Of a DNA stretch of 64,000 nucleotides, positions 63,086 through 64,000 are shown piece by piece; position 1 is the first letter of the stretch, and every line of letters begins with the position of its first letter. A program made the translations under genes and the position numbers. Origin of the DNA: Scolanthus callimorphus (Eukaryota > Cnidaria > Anthozoa > Actiniaria > Edwardsiidae); contig CM066912.1 of assembly GCA_033964015.1 (NCBI GenBank), positions 11,567,399-11,631,398 on the forward strand, read 5' to 3'. The notes beneath the pieces were generated by a model. The model saw only the letters and a list, made by a program, of their open reading frames with translations. It searched no databases and was not told the origin of the DNA.

Positions 63086-63610
63086 TACGTCAATCTCGTA
63101 CCCAGAGCCCGTGCATCTTTGAGCCAGCGGCATAGATAGATAGATAGATATTACTTTATTTAAGGAGGGTTTCACTAGATATCACAATGATAATGTATGC
63201 GTGGCCCTCAAATAAGAGAATGGCTCGTGCTCGTCGAGAACAGACGTACTCGAATTGGCTCCTGAAAAATCATCTTGTTTAGTTGCTTCTTCGGAAGTAG
63301 AGGAGTTCCATTTGGTGTATCGTGTGTCTAAGTGCATTTGCTTCTAGAAGGGAAGGTTTGTACAAGTGATCTGCCTCTGTGGAACAATATTTTATTGGTT
63401 TTATCATATCCCATTTGGACATTTTTCGTCGCCCAAGTGTGCTCGTGCATTCATCGACAGTTGGTTGCTGCTCACGCGGGAACACGAAGATACACAGTTC
63501 GATTGGTATCAAGTAGCCGTTAATAGAATAACCGCCATCGCGCGCGCACCTACTAACGGTCAACTACACTGCGCGAGGACAATCACCAGAGCACGCGCTA
63601 CGAACGAATT
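63086..63610. other. Gene-free stretch with TAGA microsatellite and possible minus-strand retroelement tail
   Basis: A TAGA repeat lies at 63,133-63,150. On the minus strand AATAAA (63,160-63,155) is followed by GTAA and then TATC units, which resembles the 3' tail of a non-LTR element lying to its right. No reverse transcriptase motif is recognisable in any frame, so the stretch may instead be the 5' UTR of the plus-strand element starting at 63,611. ORFs of 60-95 codons here overlap on both strands and are not recognised. Confidence 0.4.
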
Positions 63611-64000
63611 ATGATTTGGAATCGCTACTTAATTGTGATCACACTATGGCTGGTGATGTTGGAATTCAGGAATACCCAGGAATCCTCTCTAAAGATCATG
63701 CACACAGCAAGCGATTTATCGGGTGTTGTTCCTGCTAGTTCTACTAAGATTCGCCACAAAAAGTCCACATTATCCAACGTACCGTCACACCACCTCGCTC
63801 ATGTCGGATTATCATTGGTTCAACGTTCACTTATGGCGCTACTATTAATACAGCTCGCTAACGATGTCCAGGTAAACCCCGGGCCTTCACAGGGAACCAA
63901 CCCACCGTACATCCATCTGGCGGACAAGGGCATCAGGATCTGTCAATGGAATGTGAGAAGTTTTAACAATGACAAGTACGAGCGAATTAAGGAAATTCTC
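63611..64000 (+). CDS. Non-LTR retrotransposon ORF, N-terminal part with 2A-like motif and endonuclease start (runs off window)
   Basis: Open from ATG at 63,611 to the window end (130 codons, no stop). Residues 1-19 are hydrophobic (MIWNRYLIVITLWLVMLEF), like a signal or anchor segment. A basic stretch follows (KIRHKKS), then a second hydrophobic run MALLLIQLA directly before DVQVNPGP (residues 85-92). At 109-117 IRICQWNVRSF begins an APE-type endonuclease domain; the WNVRS motif with its Asn is typical of CR1/L2-like elements. 2A-like motifs cause ribosome skipping between Gly and Pro, releasing the leader from the enzyme part, and are known in some non-LTR elements of invertebrates. Here the usual Glu of DxExNPGP is Gln, so activity is uncertain. 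Reverse transcriptase would lie beyond the window. Confidence 0.82.
   Translation, partial: MIWNRYLIVITLWLVMLEFRNTQESSLKIMHTASDLSGVVPASSTKIRHKKSTLSNVPSHHLAHVGLSLVQRSLMALLLIQLANDVQVNPGPSQGTNPPYIHLADKGIRICQWNVRSFNNDKYERIKEIL
63863..63886 (+). other. 2A-like ribosome-skipping motif (DVQVNPGP)
   Basis: GAT GTC CAG GTA AAC CCC GGG CCT within the retrotransposon ORF. NPGP is intact and preceded by hydrophobic residues LLLIQLAN, as in 2A peptides. The position usually held by Glu is Gln. Skipping would separate a 91-residue leader from the endonuclease part. Confidence 0.75.

Noticed and set aside
63279..63563. 94-codon minus-strand ORF and overlapping plus-strand ORFs
   Set aside because: No recognisable domain on either strand, and mutual overlap; kept only as part of the gene-free stretch.

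Overview
The window looks like animal nuclear DNA, most plausibly from an anthozoan cnidarian such as a coral. The reasons are intron-split genes with metazoan homologues, many small inverted-repeat transposons, and a 2A-bearing non-LTR retrotransposon. The species cannot be fixed from sequence alone. No bacterial features, tRNA, rRNA or CRISPR array were seen.

Left part (1-11,700): two host genes lie head to head. On the minus strand are the first two coding exons of a PSMD13/Rpn9 homologue (26S proteasome lid subunit; start codon at 3494-3492), whose remaining exons must lie left of the window. On the plus strand is an M1AP (meiosis 1 associated protein) homologue with start codon at 4064 and seven coding exons up to 11,686. 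They encode about 213 residues whose splice phases all agree. The 569 bp between the start codons should hold a shared promoter. The introns carry many non-autonomous DNA transposons: a 2.36-kb element with a second element nested in it, several foldback elements, a set with CAGGG ends, and a fossil end of a retrotransposon reverse transcriptase.

Middle (11,707-62,960): one tandem array of a 58-bp monomer, about 840 copies all in the same orientation, begins only 20 bp after the exon 7 splice donor of the M1AP homologue. Six near-identical copies of a ~388-bp inverted-repeat element with a TAA target duplication sit in the array. All six have the same junctions, so one insertion was later multiplied as part of larger units. 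Spacing of rare variant monomers shows higher-order units of about 2.52, 3.42 and 5.58 kb. A degenerate block at 16.4 kb copies the degenerate right edge at 62.8 kb, so an old array end appears to be buried inside.

Right part (62,961-64,000): a diverged fragment related to the six inserted elements abuts the array. Then come a short TAGA microsatellite next to a possible minus-strand retroelement tail, and finally the 5' part of a plus-strand non-LTR retrotransposon open reading frame (63,611 to the window end). It has a hydrophobic N-terminus, a 2A-like DVQVNPGP motif and the first motif of an APE-type endonuclease. If the M1AP homologue is intact, its remaining exons lie beyond 64,000 and its intron 7 exceeds 52 kb; otherwise the gene is truncated here.
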